From Chitinophaga varians (GTDB lineage: Bacteria; Bacteroidota; Bacteroidia; Chitinophagales; Chitinophagaceae): 64,000 nucleotides of DNA. Under the pieces are notes generated by a model. It saw only the letters and a list, made by a program, of their open reading frames with translations. It was not told where the DNA came from and searched no databases. A program made the translations under genes and the position numbers. Location: assembly GCF_014529945.1 (NCBI RefSeq), contig NZ_JACVFB010000005.1, positions 186,001-250,000 on the forward strand, in the 5' to 3' direction. Positions within the stretch are counted from its first letter, which is position 1; each line of letters opens with the position of its first letter. Shown here one piece after another: positions 43,599-51,505 of this stretch.

Positions 43599-44459
43599 AT
43601 GAAAAAAAGAAAGATTGTCATTTTGAATTATGTATTAGTCGTTGGGCTATTTGCTTTGTTTGCCTGTTCTAAGTCATCTGACGTTGCTCCAAATCCATCC
43701 GTGACACCGCCTCCCACGGCGCAACCGCCGAAAGACACCGTCAAACAACCGCCGAAGGATACTACCGGTTTGCCACCGAAAGACACTGTCAAACAGCCAC
43801 CGGTGGAGGTCCCGTTACCCGCCCCTGCCTCCTTTATCGTGGAAGCTGTCAACACGAACGGTCCCAACATCACCCAGTATTTGCTTTATTTACCGGATGG
43901 TTATAACGTTGATGAATCCTATAAATGGCCGGTCGTGATTTACCTGCACGGTCAGGCGGGTATTGGTACTGATATCAGTGTGTTGAAAAATTCGTCGCTG
44001 CCCAGAATGGTGAATGGTCAGCCTTTTGTGATGATCGCGCCGCAATGCCGCACCAGCTGGTGGAATATGGACGCACTGGAATTATTTTACAAAGCAGTGA
44101 TCAGCAAATATCGTGTTGATCCTAACAGAATATATCTCGCCGGTGCAAGTATGGGCGGTATGCAAACGTGGGACTGGGCAATGCTGCATCCGGAGCGGTT
44201 TGCGGCCCTGGTGCCGGTTGCCGGCCGGGGAAATGTAAAATTGGCGATCAATATTAAAAACATACCGGTATGGGCTTTCCACTCAACGAATGACGAAGTC
44301 GTTGGTGTGGCCGGTTCCCGGGACATGATAAAAGCGCTGCGTGACCTGGGCGGTCCCAACATAAAATACACAGAATATGCCACCGGCGGGCACGATGCCT
44401 GGACGCGTGCCTTTACCACAGCAGAATTGTATACATGGCTGCTGGCACAAAAGAAATAA
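43599..44459 (+). CDS. Lipoprotein alpha/beta-hydrolase (esterase-like)
   Basis: 286 residues with lipobox LFAC (C23 lipidated). A Pro/Lys/Asp/Thr linker (about 31-75) contains three copies of PPKDT. The hydrolase domain has an oxyanion loop HGQAG near 117 and a catalytic triad of S184 (GASMGG), D232 (STNDE) and H265 (GGHDAW). It resembles the PHB-depolymerase/feruloyl-esterase-like phospholipase-carboxylesterase group. The linker would let it reach from the membrane anchor. Substrate unknown. Confidence 0.85.
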   Translation: MKKRKIVILNYVLVVGLFALFACSKSSDVAPNPSVTPPPTAQPPKDTVKQPPKDTTGLPPKDTVKQPPVEVPLPAPASFIVEAVNTNGPNITQYLLYLPDGYNVDESYKWPVVIYLHGQAGIGTDISVLKNSSLPRMVNGQPFVMIAPQCRTSWWNMDALELFYKAVISKYRVDPNRIYLAGASMGGMQTWDWAMLHPERFAALVPVAGRGNVKLAINIKNIPVWAFHSTNDEVVGVAGSRDMIKALRDLGGPNIKYTEYATGGHDAWTRAFTTAELYTWLLAQKK

Positions 44460-44498
44460 CGCACGAACGATATTTATCCTTGCAAACCCATCAAACAA

Positions 44499-44527
44499 AA
44501 ATCCCCGGGCAGTGACCCCGGGGATTT
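44499..44527. terminator. Bidirectional terminator between the esterase gene and recJ
   Basis: Perfect 11-bp stem AAATCCCCGGG / CCCGGGGATTT around a 7-nt loop, between converging genes. Confidence 0.85.
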
Positions 44528-44551
44528 CTAATGATATAAAGGCGTCAGGCG

Positions 44552-46258
44552 TTAATTCGAAGCTCTGATGTCAATGACTTTCAATTGCAGGCTGGTTTGG
44601 CCGTTCCATTCGTTTTCATCGATATTGAATACCATATCGAATGGTTTTTTGCTGGTGACGATGGGGAATTTGTCGGCCATATAAAACCCGATCCCTGAAA
44701 GGGTAGGGCCGGTGCGACCTTGTTTCACCGAAAATTTGATATGTTCTTCCTTCACCAGTTTGGAGTAGCCGGTATCGGTAATGTTCCGCGCCAGAAAAAC
44801 AGGCCGCAGGTTATCCGGTCCCAATGGCTCAAACTGTTTGAGGATATTATAAAACGCATTGTTGATATCACTGAAATAAATCTCGGTATCGATCACTATT
44901 TCCGGAACAAGCTGGTCTGGCCTGATACTGTTGGCCACTACTTCTTCAAAGCGTTGCTGGAAAGCAGGTACATTTTCCGGTTTAAGGGTCATGCCGGCTG
45001 CATAAAAGTGGCCGCCGTAGTTCACGAGCAGGTCTTTGCACTGGTGAATGGCTTCATATACATTGAAACCCGTAACGGATCGGGCAGATCCTGCCACCAC
45101 GTCATTGGATTGTGTGAGGATGATGGTAGGGCGGTAGTAGTATTTGTCGATCAGTCGTGATGCCACGATGCCCACCACGCCTTTATGCCAGTGTGCCTGA
45201 TACAAAACCGTTGATTTTCTGCGGCTTACCGATTCATCATTTTGCAGCAGGGAAACAGCTTCCTGTGTGATGGTATTGTCTATTTCCTTCCGGTCGAAGT
45301 TGTCGGCGTGTAATACCGCAGCGATGGCGGCTGCCTTTTCCTCGTCATTTTCTATAAACAGGTTGACGGCCTTGCGGGCGTCGTCCATGCGGCCGGCCGC
45401 ATTTACGCGGGGGGCGATGACAAATACGAGATTGGAGATGGTAAGCTGTTCTTTCAGTTCGCTGAGGGTGATCAGTGCTTTGATGCCTGGTAAGGGGCTG
45501 CTGTTCACCTTTTTCAGTCCATGAAAAGCCAGGACCCTGTTTTCCCCCGTCATAGGAACGATGTCTGCTGCGATGCTGGTGGCTACCAGATCGAGGTATT
45601 GATTCGCTTCTTCGATGGGGATGCCTCTTTTCTGGGCGAAGGCGCAGATCAGTTTGTAGCCGATACCGCAGCCGCTTAGTTCTTTATAAGGATAGGGACA
45701 GTCGTATTGTTTGGGATTCAGAATGGCCACAGCCGGGGGGACTATCGCATCGGGCAGGTGATGGTCGCAGATGATGAAGTCGATTCCCATGTCTTTGGCC
45801 GCTGAGATCAGTTCTACTGATTTGATGCCGCAATCCAGCGCGATAACGAGGCTGAAGTCATTGTCACGGGCATAAGCGATGCCTTCCGTAGAAATACCAT
45901 ATCCCTCCCGGTACCGGTGTGGGATATAAAACTCGATATTATTGTAGAGTTTGTGTAGAAAAGCGTACACAGTGGCAACAGCCGTACAGCCGTCCACATC
46001 ATAATCGCCGTAAATAAGTATTTTTTCGTGGCGGAAAAATGCCAGTTCAATGCGGGAGATGGCTTTGTCCATATCCTTCATCAGCCAGGGATCATGGAGA
46101 TCATCGAGAGTGGGGCGAAAAAACTGGCGGGCAGCCTCATAGGTATGTACATGCCGTTGTACCAACAGCCGGCACAGCAAAGGATGTATGCGGAGCGAGG
46201 ATTGAAGTGCTTTTTCCTGGTTTGGTTGATATGCTTTGACTGTCCAGCGTTTTTGCAT
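44552..46258 (-). CDS. recJ: Single-stranded-DNA-specific exonuclease RecJ
   Basis: 568 residues. The DHH phosphoesterase core has GDYDVDG at 84-90, LDCGI at 141-145 and DHH at 165-167. The DHHA1 domain follows (GGHFYAAGMT), then an OB-like C-terminus. It degrades ssDNA 5'-3' in recombination and repair. It lies downstream of the polyprenyl synthase gene across a gap filled by an inverted heptamer repeat. Confidence 0.96.
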   Translation of the reverse strand: MQKRWTVKAYQPNQEKALQSSLRIHPLLCRLLVQRHVHTYEAARQFFRPTLDDLHDPWLMKDMDKAISRIELAFFRHEKILIYGDYDVDGCTAVATVYAFLHKLYNNIEFYIPHRYREGYGISTEGIAYARDNDFSLVIALDCGIKSVELISAAKDMGIDFIICDHHLPDAIVPPAVAILNPKQYDCPYPYKELSGCGIGYKLICAFAQKRGIPIEEANQYLDLVATSIAADIVPMTGENRVLAFHGLKKVNSSPLPGIKALITLSELKEQLTISNLVFVIAPRVNAAGRMDDARKAVNLFIENDEEKAAAIAAVLHADNFDRKEIDNTITQEAVSLLQNDESVSRRKSTVLYQAHWHKGVVGIVASRLIDKYYYRPTIILTQSNDVVAGSARSVTGFNVYEAIHQCKDLLVNYGGHFYAAGMTLKPENVPAFQQRFEEVVANSIRPDQLVPEIVIDTEIYFSDINNAFYNILKQFEPLGPDNLRPVFLARNITDTGYSKLVKEEHIKFSVKQGRTGPTLSGIGFYMADKFPIVTSKKPFDMVFNIDENEWNGQTSLQLKVIDIRASN

Positions 46259-46293
46259 TATGTTGTCAGGTAAGAGGAACCGTTTTAAAAGTG

Positions 46294-46402
46294 AAAAATG
46301 TAAAATAATAATGTAAGTGGTAATGGCTGGCGGTTTTCGCGAGCATTATTACAGCTACAGTTTACATTTATTATTTTACATTTTTGCTTTTTTCTTCTAA
46401 AA
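46294..46402. repeat. Inverted heptamer arrays between recJ and the polyprenyl synthase gene
   Basis: Left arm in 7-nt phase: AAATGTA, AAATAAT, AATGTAA, GTGGTAA (46296-46323). Right arm: TTTACAT, TTATTAT, TTTACAT, TTTTGCT, TTTTTCT, TCTAAAA (46361-46402), running into the synthase stop codon. The outer 23-24 nt of the arms are complementary with one indel, and TAATG/CATTA extends the pairing inwards. Confidence 0.7.
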
Positions 46403-47362
46403 TGTTCTGTCGGTGGTGAATCTTACCAGTGATTCCAGGCCGTTCCGGATATCGTTTTGCGGGAACTTGTGCAGGATCGCGAGGGCTTCATCGCGGTATT
46501 CCAGCATTTTTTGTTTGGTATAGTCAATTCCGCCGGAAGCTTTTACCAGCTGGATGACTTCTTCCACGCGGTCTTTTTCCGTATTGTGATTTTTAACGAT
46601 GTTGATGATTCTCCGCCGTGTTTCAGGAGTGGCATGTTCGAGCGTATAGATCAGCGGAAGGGTCATTTTCTTTTCGCGGATATCGATGCCGGTGGGTTTC
46701 CCGATTTTGGCAGAGCCATAGTCGAAGAGGTCGTCCTTGATCTGGAAGGCGATGCCCACTTTTTCACCGAACAGCCGCATTTGTTCCGTGGCGTGGTCGT
46801 CGTTGCTGGCGCTCCATGCGCCGGCAGCGCAGGCGGAGGCCAGGAGGGAGGCTGTTTTGCGCCGTATGATCTCAAAGTAAATATCTTCCTTGATATTCAG
46901 TTTTCTGGTTTTTTCGATCTGGAGCAGTTCCCCTTCGCTCATTTCCTTTACCGCTTCGGAAAGGATTTGCAGGGAACGGAAGTCGTTGTTGTTTAATGAC
47001 AGCAAGAGCCCTTTGGACAGTAAATAGTCGCCCACCAGAACAGCTATTTTGTTTTTCCATAATGCGTTAATGGAAAATAATCCCCGGCGCTGGTTGGCGT
47101 CATCTACCACATCATCATGCACCAGGGTGGCAGTGTGCAGTAGTTCCACGAGCGCAGCGGCCCGGTAGGTGCTTTCCCCGATTTCCTGACTGAAAAGCCG
47201 GGCAGACAGCAGTACAAACATCGGTCGGATCTGTTTCCCTTTCCGCTTTACAATGTAATGCATGATCCGGTCCAGTAATGGCACGTGGCTTTTTACTGAA
47301 TCTGCGAATTTGCCTTCAAAATCCTGTAATTCCTTACCTATCAGTTGCTTGATATCGTCCAT
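46397..47362 (-). CDS. Long-chain trans-polyprenyl diphosphate synthase
   Basis: 321 residues. The first aspartate-rich motif DDVVD is at 83-87 and the second DDLFD at 210-214. The residues just before the first motif are small (H-T-A-T-L-V-H), without the bulky aromatic stop of short-chain synthases, so a long product is expected. The likely role is the menaquinone side chain (IspB/HepT-like), which would supply the quinone for the nuo complex. Chain length cannot be fixed from sequence. Confidence 0.92.
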   Translation of the reverse strand: MDDIKQLIGKELQDFEGKFADSVKSHVPLLDRIMHYIVKRKGKQIRPMFVLLSARLFSQEIGESTYRAAALVELLHTATLVHDDVVDDANQRRGLFSINALWKNKIAVLVGDYLLSKGLLLSLNNNDFRSLQILSEAVKEMSEGELLQIEKTRKLNIKEDIYFEIIRRKTASLLASACAAGAWSASNDDHATEQMRLFGEKVGIAFQIKDDLFDYGSAKIGKPTGIDIREKKMTLPLIYTLEHATPETRRRIINIVKNHNTEKDRVEEVIQLVKASGGIDYTKQKMLEYRDEALAILHKFPQNDIRNGLESLVRFTTDRTF

Positions 47363-47675
47363 GTATAAAATAAAAAGGATTGCTAAGCTAGGTTTTAAAT
47401 GGGAAACTTTAACATTTTGGCCTTTAATTTGTATATGAAGTATAACATTCCTTTAACACAGGTGAAGGATTCTTTTAACAAGGGCTAAACAATACTTTAA
47501 CTTAACGTGGAAATAAGGTATATAAATACTTTCAGTTAAGCTCTAATATTGAAGCACTTATCAATGAAAATAATATTGCAAGAAAAATTTGTATATTCAT
47601 TTATGATATTTACCTTTGCTAGGTAAAAAACGGGTTATTAGTAAATTTTTAACAGTTTTTAAATAAAACACAATT
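47363..47675. other. Divergent intergenic region between the synthase and OmpA genes
   Basis: 313 nt, strongly AT-rich. Apart from the ompA-like gene promoter at 47588-47618 I see no ORF, RNA gene or repeat array. No matching -7 element was found for the minus-strand synthase gene. Confidence 0.5.
47588..47618 (+). promoter_or_regulatory. Promoter of the OmpA-like gene
   Basis: TTTG at 47588-47591, 19-nt spacer, TACCTTTG at 47611-47618: a full match to the Bacteroidota promoter. It leaves a leader of about 50 nt, AT-rich, as is common for highly expressed genes of this phylum. Confidence 0.8.
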
Positions 47676-49226
47676 ATGGCAAGCAAAAAGTACTTATTAC
47701 TGGCAGGCGCTGTGGGTTTACTATCAGCATCTACCGGTTTTGCACAGGTTCAACCAACCGGCTATGATGCATTGGATTCTTCCAAAGTGTCAGGCAAGCG
47801 GTTGGTACAACAAAATAACTTCCTGAACCATCAATCTAATTTCCCTGCTAAACCTAGGGATATGTGGGAACTTGGTCTTTCTGGCGGTTTACACCTGATC
47901 AGCGGAACCGTTCCGGCTCAACCAGGTTTTGGTGGTGGTATCTCCCTGAGAAAAGCACTGGGTCATACCTTCTCACTGAGAGCTGAGTACATCGGTTCTA
48001 TCGACAAAGGACAAGATTACAAACTGCGTCCTGCTATCGCAGCAGCTGGCAACCCTTGGGCAGCAACTGCAGCTAGAAACGGCGGTATGATCGTTCCTAA
48101 CTACCGTTCTCAGAACCATCAGCTGTCTTTGGACGTGATCGCTTCTCTGAGCAACATCCTGTTCTACAGAGCAGAACCTAAAGTTAACTGGTACGTACTG
48201 GCAGGTTACTCTATCGTAGCTGCTGACGTTGACGTTGACGCTCTGGACGGTAACGGTAATGGTTATGACTACTCTGGCATCAACTTCGGTGCTAAACGTA
48301 GCGACATCAGAAAACAACTGAACAACCTGAGAGATAAAAAATACGAGCAAAATGCTCCTTCTCAGGGTAACAGAATCTCCATCGGTCGTAACGACGACAA
48401 CCAGCTGATTCGTCACGCGCTGGACGTTGGTACCGGTGTTGCTTTCAAAGTTTCCAAACGTTTCAACATTGGTATTGAAGAGAAAGTAACGATGCCTTTT
48501 GACGCTTACCTGGATGGTTATCCTGGTCCTGGCGGTTCTTCAAAAGACTTCTACTCTTACACCAGCGTACGTCTGAACTTCAACCTGGGTAACGCTTCTA
48601 AACGCGTACAGCCACTCTGGTGGATCAACCCGCTGGAATACGCTTACAGCGAGCTGAGCAACCCTCGTCACATGAAACTGCCTACTCCTGTTCTGCCTGA
48701 TGCTGACGGTGATGGCGTTACTGATCAGTTCGACCGCGAACCTAACACTCCTGCAGGTGCACCAGTTGATTCTCACGGTGTAGCTAAAGATACAGATGGT
48801 GACGGCGTTCCTGATTACAAAGACAAACAACTGATTACTCCTACTTACTGCCAGCCAGTTGACGCTGACGGTGTTGGTAAATGCCCGGATCCTGAGTGCT
48901 GCAAAAACCAGCCTGTAGCTGCATCTTGCGGTTCCCTGGTTCTGCCTAGCGTTTCCTTCAAAGGTGCTTCTACTAAAGTAGGTCGTGATCAGGAAGCTAT
49001 CCTGGCTTCTGTTGCCTCTACCCTGAAAGCTAACCCTTCTTGCAACGTGCTGGTTACTGGCCACGCAGGTGCTAAAGGTAAAAAAGGTGGTGTTGACCTG
49101 AGCAGCCGTCGTGTTGACTCTGTGATCGACTACCTGGCTGACAAACAAGGCATCGACCGCGGTCGCTTCATCAAACAAAACACTCCTGGTGAATCCGGTA
49201 CTGTTGACTTAGCTCCTGCTAACTAA
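47676..49226 (+). CDS. OmpA-like outer-membrane protein with thrombospondin type 3 repeats
   Basis: 516 residues with signal peptide (MASKKYLLLAGAVGLLSASTGFA), then a beta-rich domain to about 330 that probably forms a barrel. Acidic calcium-binding-type repeats follow (DADGDGVTDQFD 342-353, DTDGDGVPDYKD 372-383) and an OmpA domain at about 421-516. In that domain LSSRRVDSVIDYL keeps the conserved arginine, but the usual GHTD is GHAG, so the diaminopimelate-binding aspartate is missing. Strongly biased codons and a consensus promoter point to an abundant structural protein linking outer membrane and envelope. Confidence 0.88.
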   Translation: MASKKYLLLAGAVGLLSASTGFAQVQPTGYDALDSSKVSGKRLVQQNNFLNHQSNFPAKPRDMWELGLSGGLHLISGTVPAQPGFGGGISLRKALGHTFSLRAEYIGSIDKGQDYKLRPAIAAAGNPWAATAARNGGMIVPNYRSQNHQLSLDVIASLSNILFYRAEPKVNWYVLAGYSIVAADVDVDALDGNGNGYDYSGINFGAKRSDIRKQLNNLRDKKYEQNAPSQGNRISIGRNDDNQLIRHALDVGTGVAFKVSKRFNIGIEEKVTMPFDAYLDGYPGPGGSSKDFYSYTSVRLNFNLGNASKRVQPLWWINPLEYAYSELSNPRHMKLPTPVLPDADGDGVTDQFDREPNTPAGAPVDSHGVAKDTDGDGVPDYKDKQLITPTYCQPVDADGVGKCPDPECCKNQPVAASCGSLVLPSVSFKGASTKVGRDQEAILASVASTLKANPSCNVLVTGHAGAKGKKGGVDLSSRRVDSVIDYLADKQGIDRGRFIKQNTPGESGTVDLAPAN

Positions 49227-49256
49227 TCAGTTCCATCTCACTAAGATGAATAATTA

Positions 49257-49294
49257 AAAAAAGCCTCTCCCAGTACAACGGGAGAGGCTTTTTT
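49257..49294 (+). terminator. Intrinsic terminator after the OmpA-like gene
   Basis: Perfect 15-bp stem AAAAAAGCCTCTCCC / GGGAGAGGCTTTTTT with an 8-nt loop. Confidence 0.92.
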
Positions 49295-49339
49295 AATGCC
49301 AACTACCCCCAATCAACCTCTTCCACTGTCACCTTTTTA

Positions 49340-49370
49340 TTGCTGGTCTCAATATTTACTCCTAATTTTG
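49340..49370 (+). promoter_or_regulatory. Promoter of kup
   Basis: TTG at 49340-49342, 20 nt, TAATTTTG at 49363-49370, matching TTG-N19-21-TAnnTTTG. The transcript would have a leader of only about 20 nt. Confidence 0.65.
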
Positions 49371-49395
49371 GAGGCTTTTTTAAAAATTTTTCTTC

Positions 49396-51351
49396 GTGGG
49401 CATAAACATTAACAGGGTATCCCTGGCAGGTTTAGTAGTAGCGCTGGGTATCATCTACGGCGACATCGGAACTTCTCCGCTCTATGTTTTTAAAGCCATT
49501 GTTGGCGGTAATCCCATCAGCGATCTCCTCGTTATCGGCGGTATCTCCTGTATCATCTGGACGCTGACCCTACAAACTACTGTTAAATACGTTATTCTTA
49601 CCCTCCGGGCAGACAATAAAGGCGAAGGAGGCATCTTCTCCCTGTACGCCCTTGTCAGACGACATGCCAAATGGACGGTAATTTTTGGCATGATCGGTGG
49701 CGCTGCCCTCCTGGCAGATGGCATCATTACACCGCCTATCACCGTCACCTCTGCCATCGAAGGTCTCCGTACCCTGGAGGTATTTAAAGACCTCAGCCAA
49801 CTCACTATCGTAAAAATCGTATTGACCATCATCACCGGCCTGTTCATCATGCAACAGTTCGGGACCGTGTCTATCGGCCGCATGTTCGGGCCTATCATGG
49901 TATTATGGTTCTCTATGCTGGGCATTCTCGGCATCTCCCATATTACAGACGATTTGGGTATTCTCCGGGCCTTCAGTCCGCATTACGCCATCGAATTGCT
50001 GACGACCTACCCGAAAGGATTCCTCATCCTCGGCGCCGTATTCCTCTGTACTACAGGGGCTGAAGCGCTTTACTCCGACCTGGGCCACTGCGGCCGTGGT
50101 AACATCCGCGTATCCTGGATTTTCGTGAAATCCTGCCTGGTACTGAACTACCTCGGGCAGGGCGCCTGGCTCCTGAGCCAGAAAGGACAAATCCTGCCTA
50201 AAGACCAGAACCCGTTCTTTATGATCATGCCGGAATGGTTTATCATCTTCGGTGTACTGATCGCTACACTGGCATCCATTATCGCCAGCCAGGCATTGAT
50301 ATCCGGCTCCTTTACCCTCATCGCGGAAGCGATGCGGCTCAACCTCTGGCCTAAAATGCGGGTAAACTATCCCACTGAAATGCGCGGACAGCTCTATATC
50401 CCCGGTATCAATACCATGCTTTTTGTAGGCTGCGCGGCCATCGTGATCCTCTTCCAGGAATCTTCCCATATGGAAGCGGCCTACGGGTTGTCCATCACCA
50501 TCTGTATGTTGATGACCTCCTGTCTGTTTGCCTTTTACCTTTATACGCGAAGGGTCTGGACCGGCTGGATACTATTATATCTCATCGTATACCTTTCTAT
50601 CGAATTCTCGTTCCTGTTCGCCAACCTTGTTAAGTTTATGCATGGTGGTTACGTGACTGTAATTGTGGCAGGAGCCCTCTTCCTTGTGATGATCGTATGG
50701 TTCAAATCCCGCAAGATCAAAAACCGCTACGTGGAATTTGTACGGCTGGAAGATTATCTCCCTATTATCCAGGAACTCAGCAATGACACCACTATTCCCA
50801 AATACGCCACCCATCTGGTGTATATGAGCAGTGCCGACAATCCCAAGGAGATAGAACATAAAATCATCTATTCCATCCTCAATAAAAAGCCGAAAAGAGC
50901 CGATATATACTGGTTTGTACACGTAGATGTGGTAGATGAACCTTATCTCAGCGAATACTCTGTTCAAACCATTATACCCAACGAAGTCATCCGCGTGGAA
51001 TTCAGACTGGGCTTTAAAGTGGAACAGAGGATCAACCTGATGTTCAGAATGGTGGTGGAGGACATGGTAAGAAATAAGGAAGTGAATATCACCAGTCGCT
51101 ACGAATCCCTCAGCAAAAACAATGTGGTAGGCGATTTCCAGTTTATTGTCATGGAGAAATTCCTTTCCCACGATAATGACCTGCCATTATATGAAAGAAT
51201 GGTGATGAAGATGTATTTCTTCCTGAAGAAAATCAGTCTGTCAGAAGAAAGAGGCTTTGGACTGGACTCCAGTTATGTGACTATTGAGAAATACCCGCTG
51301 GTAGTGGCTCCGGTCACCAACCTGCAATTAAGACGCATTATTCACCACTAA
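49396..51351 (+). CDS. kup: Kup/HAK-type potassium transporter
   Basis: 651 residues with about 12 transmembrane helices in the first 430 residues and a soluble C-terminal domain. The family signature GIIYGDIGTSPLYV is at about 19-32. Potassium:proton symport is expected. The start is GTG: an in-frame TAA lies only 15 nt upstream and no ATG precedes the conserved N-terminus. An octamer array begins three bases after the stop. Confidence 0.95.
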   Translation: MGININRVSLAGLVVALGIIYGDIGTSPLYVFKAIVGGNPISDLLVIGGISCIIWTLTLQTTVKYVILTLRADNKGEGGIFSLYALVRRHAKWTVIFGMIGGAALLADGIITPPITVTSAIEGLRTLEVFKDLSQLTIVKIVLTIITGLFIMQQFGTVSIGRMFGPIMVLWFSMLGILGISHITDDLGILRAFSPHYAIELLTTYPKGFLILGAVFLCTTGAEALYSDLGHCGRGNIRVSWIFVKSCLVLNYLGQGAWLLSQKGQILPKDQNPFFMIMPEWFIIFGVLIATLASIIASQALISGSFTLIAEAMRLNLWPKMRVNYPTEMRGQLYIPGINTMLFVGCAAIVILFQESSHMEAAYGLSITICMLMTSCLFAFYLYTRRVWTGWILLYLIVYLSIEFSFLFANLVKFMHGGYVTVIVAGALFLVMIVWFKSRKIKNRYVEFVRLEDYLPIIQELSNDTTIPKYATHLVYMSSADNPKEIEHKIIYSILNKKPKRADIYWFVHVDVVDEPYLSEYSVQTIIPNEVIRVEFRLGFKVEQRINLMFRMVVEDMVRNKEVNITSRYESLSKNNVVGDFQFIVMEKFLSHDNDLPLYERMVMKMYFFLKKISLSEERGFGLDSSYVTIEKYPLVVAPVTNLQLRRIIHH

Positions 51352-51353
51352 TC

Positions 51354-51503
51354 ATTTGAGAATTTTGATATTTTGATATTTGGATATTTATGACTCGAAA
51401 ATCCCGGTTTTTTTTAAGATCTTGGAAGTCATGGATTTTGTACTGAGTTTGGGCTAATAAACCCAATAACCAAATCTCAAAATATCAAAATTTCTAAATT
51501 ATT
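51354..51503. repeat. Mirrored octamer array between kup and the GH123-like gene
   Basis: Left arm: ATTTGAGA, ATTTTGAT, ATTTTGAT, ATTTGGAT, ATTTATGA (51354-51393). Right arm: AAATCTCA, AAATATCA, AAATTTCT, AAATTATT (51472-51503), ending two bases before the next ATG. About 25 of 26 bases of the arms pair. The 78-nt core has a TTGGG/CCCAA hairpin. Confidence 0.85.
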
Positions 51504-51505
51504 GT

